64,000 bases of DNA from Haematobia irritans (lineage: Eukaryota > Arthropoda > Insecta > Diptera > Muscidae), in assembly GCF_050003625.1 (NCBI RefSeq), contig NC_134398.1, forward strand, positions 86,429,983-86,493,982, in the 5' to 3' direction. The notes beneath the pieces were generated by a model. The model saw nothing but the letters and a program-made list of their open reading frames with translations. It ran no database searches and was not told where the DNA came from. Shown here piece after piece: positions 44,435 through 55,675 of this stretch (its first letter is position 1; each line of letters begins with the position of its first letter). Made by a program: the position numbers and the translations under genes.

Positions 44435-47095
44435 CACGCAGAGAAGAAACATGATTCTCACAATCATATTCGAAGAACAAAATAATATGATAGGAGCTAT
44501 TTTTGCGGCGACCATGTAACATTTTAACCTGCAACCATGTTGGCTCAGTGAACATGGTTCTAAGAAAAATGTAATTGTCCTCATCTAAAATGTTATTATA
44601 TTGATAAAAAGAATTTTGTTTGAATGAAAAGACAATGGTCACGATTTAAAATGTTATGGTATTCATTAAAAATGTTTTTCTCCTAGTTAAAAGAACATGG
44701 TCACAACCTAAAATGTTTTGATCTTTATGAAAAAACTTTTTTCATCGTCGAAAAAATGACGCCACTTGGGAAAAGAAAACACAAAATTAACTTTATTTGT
44801 TTGTTTTTATTTATTTATAAACTAATTCATTGTTTATTTGTATTTATAATGCCGTTCAAGCAAACATCATATATTTTTACACACTCTATTTTATTTCAAT
44901 TTCAACAATAAGTAATTATTCTATATTTACATCGTGCGCATCAAATGTACAAACGCAGACATCATGTAACTGCAAATAAAAATAAATGATACCATATAGC
45001 AAAATGCAGAACAAACAAGTATATACAGCAGTAAGTTCGGCCGGGCCGAATCTTAAATACCCACCACCATGAACCAAATATTAGGGTTTCCTTTGAAATT
45101 TCAGGAGGGCTTAAGGACTTGAGGACACTTCCCGAAGATTAATTTAAAAATTTCACCTATGAGGACTATATCAGATTCTGGATTTATAAGAACCATTTTT
45201 GTTTGAGTTTATTATATATGTTATTGATTTGAAATCTTAAATCTGTAGATTTTCACCCGAGAAGTAAAATCTAGAAATTTTACATTGAGTTTCAAGCAAT
45301 TTTCATGATCAGTGCGCCTTCTGTACCCTCAAGAAGTGAAGTCGGTCTATATGGAGGCATTACCAAAAGGACCCAAAAAAACTTAATCCGATACACGTTT
45401 TTGTGAGCCTAAAATATCAGAATATTTACAATTTCAAGCAAATCGGATAAAAACTACGGTTTCTAGAAACCCAAGGAGTTAAATCGGCAGATCGTTCTTA
45501 TGGGGGCTATACTAAAATATGGACCGATATTCACCGTTTTCGGCACACCTCTTTATGACCCGAAAATACCTCTAGATTTCCAATTTCAGGCAAAGTGGAT
45601 AAAAACTCCGGATTCTAGAAGCCCAAGAAGTAAAATCGGGATATCGGTATATATGGGGGCTATATCAAAACATGGAACGATACTCACCTTTTGTGGCAAA
45701 CCTCTTTATGGTCCTAAAATACCTATAAATTTCCAATTTCAGGCAAATTGTATATAAACTACGGATTCTATAAACCCAAGATGTAAAATCGGGAGATCGG
45801 TCTATATGGGGGCTATACCGAATCATGGAACGATACGGACCATTTTCGGCACACCTTGTGATGTCGGATAAAAACTACGGTTTCTATAAGCACAAGACCC
45901 CAAATCGGGAGGTCGGTTTATATGGGGACCATACCAAAAGATGGACCGATGCTCACCATTTTAGCACACCTCTTTAAGGTTCTAAAGTACCTCTCGATAT
46001 CCAATTTCAGGTAAATTGAATAAAAACTGCGGTTTCTATAAGCTCAAGAAGTAAAATCGGGAGATCGGTCTATATGGGGGCTATACCAAAACATGAACCG
46101 ATAGTCACCATTTTTGGCACACCTCTTTATGGTCATAAAATACCTTTAGATTTCAAATTTCAGGCAAATTGGATAAAAACTACGATTTCTATAAGCCCAA
46201 GACCCCAAATCGGGAGGTCGGTTTATATGGGGACTATATCAAAACCTGGATCGATATAGCCCATCTTCGAACTTGACCTGCCTGCAGACAAAAGACGAGT
46301 TTGTGCAAAATTTCAGCACGATTGCTTCATTATTGAAGACTGTAGCGTGATTACAACAGACAGACAGACAGACAGACAGACGGACAGACTGACATCGTTA
46401 TATCGTCTTAGAATTTCTCCCTGATCAAGAATATATATACTTTATATAGTCGGAAATCGATATTTCGATGTGTTACAAACGGAATGACAAACTTATTATA
46501 CCCCCGTCACCATTCTATGGTGGTGGATATAAAAACAGGTACATTTTTTCAATTACACTTTCCTTTTTTGTGTTCACATAAAACCACGTGCCACTTCTGA
46601 ATAAAGAAATTAACACAAAACACAGTAAATCCGTATTCTCCGCCCATTCCAAGAAACAATCAACACACGACTGACGCGCAAAATGAAAATCGTGTGTACC
46701 TGCTCAATGTTTTTATAAAATTCTTTTCGCTGCAAACAAGTTAAAAATTTAAATGGTCACGAAAAAAATGTAAATGGTCTTTATTGCCATGTAATGGTTC
46801 TAGACATGTCTATACTTAACCTATAAAAATACTTTTTTCCCTATAAAAAAGTAAAAAAATTGAATGGTCATGATTTTCCCGACCATTTAATGCTCTCAAA
46901 TTCTATCATTTAAATGATAGAACATGTTTGCGGTATCTGAGAACCATTCAAATGCTTATTGCCACCATACATTTTTCTCCGCTCGAAAACTATTTTTACA
47001 AAGACAAAATATATGGTTTTCGCGGCAATTACATGCTCTAGATAAGCATTAAATGGATGCGGCAACCATGTCCAAACATGGTTTTTCTGTGCGTG
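44435..47095. mobile_element. TA-flanked DNA element K with a nested A copy
   Basis: Termini CACGCAGAGAAGAAACATG and, inverted, CACGCACAGAAAAACCATG; TA at 44433-44434 and 47096-47097; the empty site is the unbroken A-unit phrase. About 1.14 kb without the A3 insertion. The interior repeats words such as AAAATGGTCACGA and CAACCATGT and has no ORF of note. Confidence 0.9.
45014..46532 (-). repeat. Interspersed repeat family A, copy A3, inside K
   Basis: Reverse-oriented: it starts AACAAGTATATACAGCAG, CGGCCGGGCCGAATCTTAAA and ends CCATTCTATGGTGGTGGATA. Six or so units and a CAGACAGACAGACGGAC tract at 46358-46390. It is the longest uninterrupted family A copy here and was used to delimit insertions in A1. 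Confidence 0.88.
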
Positions 47096-47229
47096 TATAG
47101 ACCGATCTTCCGATTTAATTTCTTGGATTTATAGAAACCGTAGTTTTTATCCAATTTGCCTGAAATTGGAAATCTAGAGGTATTTTATGACCATAAAGAG
47201 GTGTGCCGAAAATGGTGAGCATCGGTCAA

Positions 47230-47366
47230 TGTTTGAACAGGTTGGCTGATAAGTCCCCGGTCTAACAAAGAAAAACACATTTTTTTTGTCAAAATTCTTT
47301 TTTATTATTCAACATAGTTCCCTTCAAGAGCGATACAACGATTATAACGACCTTCCAATTTTTTGG
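47230..47366 (-). mobile_element. Mariner terminal fragment
   Basis: AACAGGTTGGCTGATAAGTC then CCCGGTCTAAC is a widespread insect mariner terminal repeat (recognised from memory), followed by TCAACATAGTTCCCTTCAAG and AGCGATACAACGATTATAAC, typical of the 3' coding end on the minus strand. It breaks off at 47366, where a piece of the 29788-type MITE begins. Confidence 0.7.
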
Positions 47367-47620
47367 GCTTGTCATAGGACGGAAGTCCTCCATTTCAACA
47401 GCCGGTGCACTGAATTTGCATTACTTCTTTAGGTGTGATCCGAATTCAATGTTTTGGATGTAAATTAAAAAATTCTGTGATATTTTGTCATATAAATAAT
47501 TTTTATAATTTTTTATAATTTTTAATGGATTCTAACGCCTGTCTGAAACGTTTGACCTCAAATATTTTCAAAAATTCACATTTTTTTAGATTGGATTTAG
47601 AATTTTTTTCGAAAAAATTT
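47367..47620. mobile_element. Partial copy of the 29788-type MITE
   Basis: From GGGCTTGTCATAGGACGGAA to about ACCTCAAATATTTTCAAAAA it matches 29882-30120 closely, and lacks both ends. Confidence 0.8.
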
Positions 47621-47789
47621 AATCATGTTGAAATCATTTAAGAAGCGTCAAGCCAAAATTTCGGGTCGCCACGCCCATTCGTTTAGGCGGTAGAGGATGT
47701 TGCCTGTGGGCAACTTTGGGCAATTGTGACTATTACGTTTTATTGGCTTTTTTTAAGTTTTTTGTTATTTTACAGTAAATATATACATA

Positions 47790-48340
47790 GACGCGCACGT
47801 GAGTGGAATTTCAATCACGATCAAACACATTCACGAAGAAATATTTGTACTCACGCACGCCATGTGGGTAGAAATTCATGGTCACGAAATGAAAAGTCCT
47901 ACTCGCGCACGCTCACACATGAACAACGTTTATGCCTCACGCTTTCGCACGATTCACGACAATTTTCGTAAATCACGACAAATCTCGTGAGTCGCGAATA
48001 TTTTGGGAACACAATTTTCGTGGCTCAATAAAATTCTGGTAATTAACGAAATTTCTCGTGACTCACGCTATTGAAATCGTAAGCGTGATTAAATAAGTAA
48101 AGGTGATTAAAATCGGTGAGCTTGAATTTAATCGTGAACGTGAATTTGTTCATGATTGTGACTTTTTGTGTCTCTGTTTTGCCGCGAGTGTGAATTTTAT
48201 CGTGAACGTCAATTTTTATCGTTAACGTGAATTTTATCTTGAGCATGAGTTGGATCGTGAGCGTGAGTTGGATAGTGAAAGTAAATTTTTATCGGGAGCG
48301 TGATTTCGGAGAAATTTTACTTACTCACAATCACGAACAC
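47790..48340. repeat. CGTGA/TCACG-rich repeat, family G copy 2
   Basis: Dense CGTGA, GCGTGAGT, TCACGAA words; second half is a run of TCGTGAACGTGAATTT-like units. Nearly the same as 57550-57945 over its first 400 bases. Confidence 0.75.
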
Positions 48341-48885
48341 AATTTGATTTTTACATGGACATCCCAATCGAAGTTCAAAATTTTTTCAAAATCATTGTTT
48401 TTCAAACCTTTTTTCTCTACACCCTCAAAAAAAATCGCTTCTGTAACATATACTCCCAAACATATTTTGCTTCAAGCATATACATTTTTGGGTATTGCCC
48501 AAACATTTATATGTTTGATTTCTTCCAATATATAATATGTTTGAAAGCATATTGGTCCTTACAATATAATATGTTTGGGTAATCTAAGTTCCAAACATTT
48601 TGTATTTTTCCATTCAAATTCAATAATGTTGTCTTCCAAAAAACTATATGTGTTTATGTGAACATATAATATGTTTGGAAACATTTTGAAACCAAAAATA
48701 TTATATGCTTAGAAGAATTTTCTCCCAAAGAAGATTGTGCTCAAAATTTTTTTCTGCCTAATTGTATATTCCCTCAGATTTTTCTCACTTCCACGAGTTT
48801 TTAGCACCTTTTTCTGTAATACAAACATTTTAGAAGAAATTATTATATTTTATAATTTTTTTTTTTTAATTTTACCTTTTGCCGG

Positions 48886-48957
48886 TCGGGGATTCGAACA
48901 GCGGACCACACAGTTTGTAAGCCATCACACTAACCACTGGCCTACGTAGCTGTTATG
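48886..48957 (-). other. tRNA-like module, E2
   Basis: On the minus strand: GCTACGTAGGCCAGTGG (A box) and TGTTCGAATCCCCG (B box). It corresponds to the plus-strand module of E1. Confidence 0.6.
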
Positions 48958-49060
48958 GTCATCAAGAGATAATTATCGTTATAAGTTATATTTATATAGC
49001 ATAGCTTTCGGCGCCCACGAGCCGATGCAAACATAACATTGTTAAACATACATTTGTTGG

Positions 49061-49137
49061 CAGCGCGGAGCAGTGGCTGGTCGTCCGCCTTGCGTGACAG
49101 GGGACCTGGGTTCGATCCCTGATTCGACCAACACCAT
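49061..49137 (+). other. tRNA-like module, E2, with a good B box
   Basis: GCGGAGCAGTGGCTGG (A box) and CTGGGTTCGATCCCTG (B box), ending TTCGACCAACACC. It corresponds to the minus-strand module of E1 and faces away from the module at 48886-48957. Confidence 0.7.
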
Positions 49138-49961
49138 TTTTTTTAAGTATATTTTTTAACATATATTCCAGATACGTTCGGAAGTTCCCGAAAAGGTGTT
49201 CAGCATTACATACTATTATATTAAATTTTTACTACGAAATTGTAAAGTGTGTTTTATAAAAGGCTTAAAGTCAGAAAATAAAAGTGCTTGATATAAACGA
49301 AATGGACTGAGTTCAAATCAAATATTATTTTTTGATTGCAACAATAAAAATTGTGTAACAAATAAAGGTTTTTGTATACAAGTTTAAAATTTTCGAAGAA
49401 ATTCAAAAACTCTTACAAAAGAAGAACGTGCAGTCGAGTATATACAAATATTTTTCCATCGAATCCTAAGGTTAACGATAACCATTCAAAAGCACATTAT
49501 ATTTAAATTCTAAACAGTAATTTTACAACAGCACATATATTTATTTTGGTGTGAACAATTGTTTGCTAGCATGTAACACCGTTAATTTAGAAATACAAAT
49601 AAATATGAATTTTTATTAACGAATAATTTTGTACTTAATTTAATTCTTAAGGCCGGTATAAATTGGCATTATCACGTTAAAATGGCCATGTTTACCCTTT
49701 TACTTTTCTTTAATAATTTCTTTTAAAGAAAATAAACTTATTCAATTGTTGCTTTGGATCTTTCCCCACCATGTTATAATACAATTTACCGGAAAAAGTT
49801 GTCATGTTATTCTGATTTTGCCGCTAAAATGAGAAATAATTTTAGCGGCAAAACTCGTACTCAATGCCCGCTTTTATTTTCGAAAAAATCCGTCAACTCC
49901 TCTTGGACTACTCATTAATAAAGAGGAACTAATCTTTGTTTTTATAGATCTTCAAAGGTCG

Positions 49962-50445
49962 ATACTTTCAATGAAGTCGTGTTGTCGTTATAATTAAGTG
50001 ATTTGACTTAAAAATGGGTATCATAACATGAAAGAACAAATTTTGGACTAAGGCCAACTTGACTTTAATAATTCAGAAAAATTCTTTAAAATTTATGAAA
50101 CTGTCTCTAAATTTGTTGCATCTTGACTACAAGGCAAAAATCATTCAAAAACAGGATATGTTTTTCAATACTTTATTTTAAAGACATTTTTTACTTGAAA
50201 CATAGCATAATTTCTACTGGAAGTCGTGTTTTTAACGGACATTTTATAGCATATGAAAAAAGCTGAAAAAGCGAAAAATTGAAATGTGCTTCGTAGAGTC
50301 AAGTACACAAAACTCCATTTAAAAGAGAATTGTGTCTTAAAAGCATCCTTACTTGTATTCTCCGCTTCTTTGGTTCGGAATCAATATCAAAATAGTTAAA
50401 GTGGAGACACAATCTTTGGAACCGGACATGCTTTTTGTTCAGTGT
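49962..50445. mobile_element. Insertion F in E2, related to 51.99-52.46 kb (inverted)
   Basis: The sequence from CTTCAAAGGTCGATAC to TTTTTGTTCAGTG is absent from E1. It is the approximate inverse of 51990-52460 (shared AAGTCAACTTGAC, TTTCAAAATAGC-like and TTCCAAAGATT words). A related piece lies at 4160-4400 (GGCTCGGAATCAATACCAAA). Confidence 0.6.
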
Positions 50446-51119
50446 ATAGTGCCCTTTCGTTAGTTTTTATGAAGATCCCTTTAATTACCTTTGTTTGAAT
50501 ATTTTGACTTACTTGTCCTACGTTCCGATTTGTTTTGACGAAACAAAAAAATTGTGCCCGTAATGCGAAAATGATAAACAAAACTCATGCTCTTTTTTTC
50601 AAATATATTTTATCTTGGTTCCGAATGAATTTTCTCTCCGAATACTCATTTTAATATTTTACTTAAGCATATACAATTTTTGGCGAAGTCTTATATCACA
50701 ACATATATATGTTTACTCATAATATGTAAATTTATACTTGTTTATATTCACACGTAGAATTTTTCCTATATTTAATGAAATTTTCTTTGTGTATACATAT
50801 TGGTAATGCGCCAATTTGTTACTTTCATTATTTTACTTCCAGCATACACTTTGTCTCTCTTTGTAAACACATATATGTTTATGGGCTATTTCTAAATTAA
50901 TATATGTTTGAATCCAAGCATATTATATTTACAAACATTTTATGTCCCAAACATAATATGTTCTAACATATTAACATATATGTCCCAAACATATTATGCT
51001 AGTTTATGAACATTATATGTTTGCACTCAAGAATATTGTGTTTAAAAATTTGAGTTCCAAACATATAATGTTTATACCCAAACATATGAAAAACAGTCTT
51101 TTTCGTCCGTGTAGGTCTT

Positions 51120-51515
51120 ATGTACAAAAATATGTAATTTTACTACCACAATTGCCCAAAGTTGCCCACAGGCAACTTTTCAATTTTAAAAATGTCTCAT
51201 CTGTTGTGTTTTTGCAATTCTAAGATTTGACTTCCAGATTTAATAAAAACTTTCAACATGTTAGTTGAAATTTTTGAAAAAAAGTCACATGTCTAAAAAC
51301 CTCTTTTTCGCAAATATTTTTTTCTTGAGGCACGTGCGTATTAATGAAAAAAATTTTTGCTAATTGACAACCAAATTAGCTGATTTTTCATTCAACTTGA
51401 AGAAAACACTTGCAGCTTTCGATACCGTTACAGATTTATGAACAAAAACAAAAACAACGCTGACAATGAGTCTCAAAACAAAAAAAGCTGTACACAGGCA
51501 ACTTGGTTAAACTGT
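51120..51515. repeat. TTGCCCACAGGCAAC repeat, copy 1
   Basis: Contains AAAGTTGCCCACAGGCAACT at the left and TGTACACAGGCAACTTGG|TTAA at the right; matches 58190-58629. Confidence 0.7.
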
Positions 51516-51989
51516 TTTTAACCAATTTGAAACAAAAAAGTTAAAATTATTAAAAATATGAAAAAAAATGTTATAAAAAATTTAATGAAAAGAACTTCTT
51601 GTGTAGTTAAAATAAAGAATATCATTGGGAGCACATCTTCTGGAAGTGCTTTTAAAGTTGTGCCTTTGGAAGAACTTCCAAATTTTTATGCTGGGATATC
51701 TTGCATGTAAAGTAAGTACGCATTCCACCTTTTTTATCCTTTGGTCACTTTATGAATCGGCGTCGCGTTTTACCTTCGTGCGATCGCCGACTACACCATA
51801 ATTGATGTCTCGATTCTTCAAATGGAGTCCAGACTTTTTCTTCTTGGGCACCTTACATTTATCCAGCCCACACTTTATCATATCCTCGGATAATGAAATA
51901 ATAAAATCAATATATGGAAGATTTGGCAAGTGATGCGTATACTATCGAAGCGTTTACTAGTAAATGCCAAAGGAGCATCAATATTTTTT

Positions 51990-52460
51990 ACTACAATGCC
52001 CGGTTCCAAAGATTTTGTCTCTACTTTAAAAATTTTGGTATTGATTCCGAGCCAAAAAAGCGGACAATACAATTGAGAATACTTTTAAGACATAATTCTC
52101 TTTTAAATTTGGGTTTTGTGTACTTGCTTCTAGGAAGCAAATTTTAATTTTTCGCTTTTCAGCTTTGTTTCTTCAAATGCTATCAAAGTCCTTTAAAAAC
52201 GAGTTAACAACAACTTTATTTTCCAAATTCAGACTCGACTTCCAGTAGAAATTATGCTATGTTTCAGGTAAAAAAACGTATTTAAACTAAAGTTTTGAAA
52301 AACATGTCCCATATTTGAACGATTTTTTGCTTTGTAGTCAAGATGCAAAAAGACAACAAATTTAAAGACAATTTCATTAAATTTAAAGAATTTTTCTGAA
52401 TTATTAAAGTCAAGTTGACTTTGAAATCTTTGACCTCACGACAATATCTTTTTTTCAGTG
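51990..52460. mobile_element. Element F end, inverse of 49962-50445
   Basis: Ends TTTTTTTCAGTG|TA at 52459-52460 and matches the insertion in E2 in reverse. Confidence 0.6.
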
Positions 52461-52469
52461 TAGGCACGT

Positions 52470-53258
52470 ATTAAAGTTCATAAAACACGGAGAAATGAGT
52501 TGCCATAAATATTTTTAGCAAATAATACGAGGAGGTGTTATTGAAATTTATTGGGATATATTGTACCGACCGTGTCGAAAGGGTTAAATGAAAACTGTGT
52601 TGTTTTACTTTAAGGAAAAATGCCCTTATTTCAAAGACATACAACTTTAACGGAGAGACACATTTCCAAAATTTGTTTCGTATATTTAATAAAACAAAAT
52701 TTTTAAACTATGATTAAAAAGTTTCTTTTAATTAAAATGCCATTATTTTAAAGAAATTTGTTCTTAGTATTGTGTAAATTGCGCATCCTGAAATTTAAGT
52801 TGCGTTATCTTTAATGCCACGTAAATATTATTTTCAGTGTACATATCAGTTGTATGGTTTAAAAGTTGGTTAGCTAAACGTGCTCTAGCTTCAAGAAAAT
52901 GGGGCAATTGATTTGAAAGATTCGCGGTATCTCTTTCCCCGACCCATTTCAATTTTTTATTTCTTTATTTTTTGTAAAAATGTAAATTGATACATTACGG
53001 AGTAAGGTAATGACATAGCACAGCACATCGGTTCACCTAGTATTGTATAAAAAAATTAATAAATAAAGAAATCTTGTGGTACATGTAGATTTACTGCAAT
53101 TCCTTTAAAATGAAATCCTTTTGAAGAAACTCTTTCAAACCTCTATACAAGCGAAAACAAAAAATGAGATACAGAAATAGACAATCTAGAGAGTACTATT
53201 TAGAACCTTGCCTCACCCTCTCTCTCACTCTTTTCCCTTGGGAAACCATTCTGTAATC
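52470..53258. other. Fragments of small repeats, no gene
   Basis: GTCGAAAGGG|TTAA near 52580 is a piggyBac-type right end without a visible partner. 52600-52850 resembles 1-280 and ends TTTTCAGTG|TA. 52855-52905 resembles the MITE at 4705. The rest is ordinary AT-rich sequence. Confidence 0.5.
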
Positions 53259-53377
53259 CAACCATTCAAGGCCGTAGCCAGGATTTTAATTCGGGGGGGG
53301 TTCAACTTAAAAAAAAATATTCATATAATCTCATGTGTAGAAAATTTTAATTGTGCATAGGTATGTATACAATATTT

Positions 53378-53557
53378 TTATAATATTAAATTGAACCGAC
53401 GGGCTTTTTGGGCAGCAAATAAATCAATGACTTCTTCAGTCGGCACATTTATTCGGCGATGAACCGACATTAATGCCAATCCTTTGAGTCTACTCTCGCT
53501 AGTCGAATTTCTAAGATACGTCTTTAATCTCTTCCATGGCTGAATAAGGAGGTTGAA
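53378..53557 (-). pseudogene. hAT transposase C-terminal remnant
   Basis: Sixty codons, FNLLIQPWKRLKTYLRNSTS then ESRLKGLALMSVHRRINV, ending at a TAA at 53378-53380; a TGA stop lies directly upstream. SXXRLXGLALMSXHR is the conserved C-terminal dimerisation segment of hAT transposases. The catalytic domain is not seen; scattered related pieces may lie at 53880-54000. Confidence 0.8.
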
Positions 53558-54489
53558 TCACGATAACTTTCATTTCAAATTTCAATATGTTGTTTACAAT
53601 TTTAAGAAGTCAAAATCAGCTGATAAAAGAATCGTATGGCATTGGTAAAAGTGGCAATTATTTATTCTTTCAATTGTCCTGAAAAAATAATTCAAATCCA
53701 GAGAAAAATAAAGGTTCAAATTTAATTGCGTCACCTATGAGTTATTGTGAAGTGGATAATTCATCCGAGGAACGCCGATATGAGACCAAAGTTAATAATG
53801 GAAGTCAGTCAAATGGATATTCGCCATCTATTAACAAAAACAGTTTATGATGCAGTTTAAAAACTGATGTGCGTGGTATTTTGGGTCTGGAATATGTTAT
53901 CAAGATACTCAAGTCATCTTTGAACAATTCTCCAGCTATGAATGCGCGAGTTTGTTTGAGATGCATTTGCTATGCAGTGTCATTTGGAGAGCTGCAATCA
54001 CCATAAACATATGATTTTGACATCTTAAAATTTGGTCGAAATAAAAAAATTGTAATCATATGGCCCCATGATTTAACCTTCTTGTTCAGCCATGAATCTC
54101 TTCATTGTTTAAAATGAACGTTCGGATGAGCACGTAGTAACTGCAGGGATGGAAAATGCAGTACTATAATACTTTTTTCAAAACTTTTTCACCCCGGTCA
54201 GTAACGTAGTACCCCCGCGAATGATTTAGTACCTTTTGTGTAGACATTTTTGAGTCGATATCAGATTTATGGTACAATAGCTTTGACAAAATATTTTAAT
54301 ATTTTGAGAAAGTCTTTATCAACCTTATTTGCTAATAGTCTTTTACAAATATGGCAAAACAGACATGTTCATGTGGGAAGAAAATCTCGATTTTGTAAAA
54401 GACATAGTCAAAAACAGGATTTTATTGAACTTCAAGAATGTTTTAGTCGAAAAAAGAATGCGATTATATATTATCGATTTTTTATTTCG

Positions 54490-55060
54490 GTAGAAAATGT
54501 TGTCAACATTTTATTTCTATATAGAATTTTTGCAAAATTTTATTTTTATAGAAAATTTTGTCAAAATTTTATTTCAATTGAAAATTTTGTAAAAATTTTA
54601 TTTCTATAGGAAATTTTTGCAAAATTTTATTTCTATAGATTTTTTTTGCAAATTTATTTCGGCATAAGCCGGCTATCATACAAACCCTTTTTTCGGAGGG
54701 TTCAAGTGTGGTTCATTGTTGGGTTTAATGAACTGCCTGAATTTATTCTGATAATTGGTTGATAGTTTTGCTGCAAATAGAGGATGCTGATAAGGAATGT
54801 GGTAATTCCGAAACCATCCAACCATCTTGCAGTCTATAAGTCTTTGCCCAAATAAATTTGACAAACATTCCTTTCCTCTGTTGGTTAAACTACACTTGTA
54901 GTTTAGTCAATGTATGGTTTTAAGCTGCAACAAAAAAAACAACAATGCTTAAAGATCAAAACCAACAATAACAAAACAAAACGAATGGAAAATTTTATTT
55001 CTATAGAAAATTTTTGCAAAATTTTATTTATATAGAAAATTTTGTCAAAATTTTATTTTC
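54490..55060. repeat. TTTTATTTCTATAGAAAATTT minisatellite, split by another repeat
   Basis: Degenerate 28-30 base units based on TTTTATTTCTATAGAAAAT at 54490-54650 and 54985-55060, with a 330-base repeat (TTCGGCATAAGCCGGCTATC, GGTTTAATGAACTGCCTGAA) between. I recall the latter as a common muscid repeat, but that is memory only. Confidence 0.75.
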
Positions 55061-55675
55061 TTTAAAATTCAGTCTCTTGACAATAATATTCAAGTGAAAT
55101 TTTTGTTGAAATTTAGGAACAAGTACCTTCCGATCAAAAAATACCTTTTTTGTACTTTCTTAAAAATTGTATTCTCCATCCCTGAGTAACTGGCAAAGTG
55201 ACAAAAATTTTTAAAATATGCACGTTTGGAAATATCTCTTTATTGCTTCCATCGCTAAATTAGGCAGGTTCTTTTCGCAGGTTTTGCTCCATTTCATTTA
55301 CACACATGTGTTTGGCTGTTTCGTTGTTGTTCTATGGCCAAACAAAGCGAGTCATGTTCACAAAAAGAACAACAAACACACATAAAAAGCAGAAATACAT
55401 TTTCCAAAAATGAAATTTGTGGTGCGAGAAGAAAAACAATTTGTTTTTTTCGACCGTCGTTTGACGGGCTTTTCAACTAGTATTCTATGATTTGTGCAAG
55501 TTTTATAGGTAAGCGTTTTTCAAAATAAAACCTCCAGCTTTTCTTCAACATCTTCGATAAGATTTTTCTATGCAGCTAAAAATATATATTTATTTATATA
55601 AAAATATTCATTCATTTCGGGGGGGGTTTGATCCCCCTCATCCCCCCCCCCCCTGAATTCGGCCTTGCAACCATT

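Larger units (their letters stand above)
44023..47235 (+). repeat. Interspersed repeat family A, copy A2, split by element K
   Basis: 44023-44434 and 47096-47235 join at GCCCCCATA|TAGACCGAT, exactly the phrase found unbroken in A1. The left boundary palindrome (TATACCCACCAACATAGAAT) is present; the right end is lost at the mariner fragment near 47.23 kb. Confidence 0.85.
48420..51111 (-). mobile_element. Family E DNA element, copy E2
   Basis: Left terminus TA|CACCCTCAAAAAAAATCGC, right terminus GTCTTTTTCGTCCGTG|TA. The paralogous block at 58.19 kb runs TTTTCTCCAGGCCTTATGTT without it, so the insertion is proven by an empty site. About 490 bases at 49962-50445 are not shared with E1 and look like a further insertion. 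A divergent pair of tRNA-like modules lies at 48886-48957 and 49061-49137. No transposase is visible. Confidence 0.88.
47680..52460. repeat. Composite repeat block, copy 1 (paralog of 57.46-58.63 kb)
   Basis: It shares, in the same order, with 57460-58629: TTACGTTTTATTGG, the CGTGA-rich family G (47790-48340), CAAAATTTTTTCAAAATCA, and the block with TTGCCCACAGGCAAC (51120-51510). Copy 1 additionally holds the family E element (48420-51111). It continues to 52460, where an element right end TTTTTTTCAGTG|TA occurs. Confidence 0.7.
53267..55667 (-). mobile_element. 2.4-kb hAT element with G-rich termini
   Basis: Terminal CAAGGCCG and CGGCCTTG, flanked by the 8-bp duplication CAACCATT (53259-53266 and 55668-55675). 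Just inside are AATTCGGGGGGGGGTT on the left and GGGGGGGGTTTGATCCCCCT with a C run on the right. The left part keeps the C-terminal end of a hAT transposase on the minus strand (53378-53557). The right half has been filled by a minisatellite (54490-55060) and a GGCATAAGCCGGCTATC repeat (54655-54980). Confidence 0.85.
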
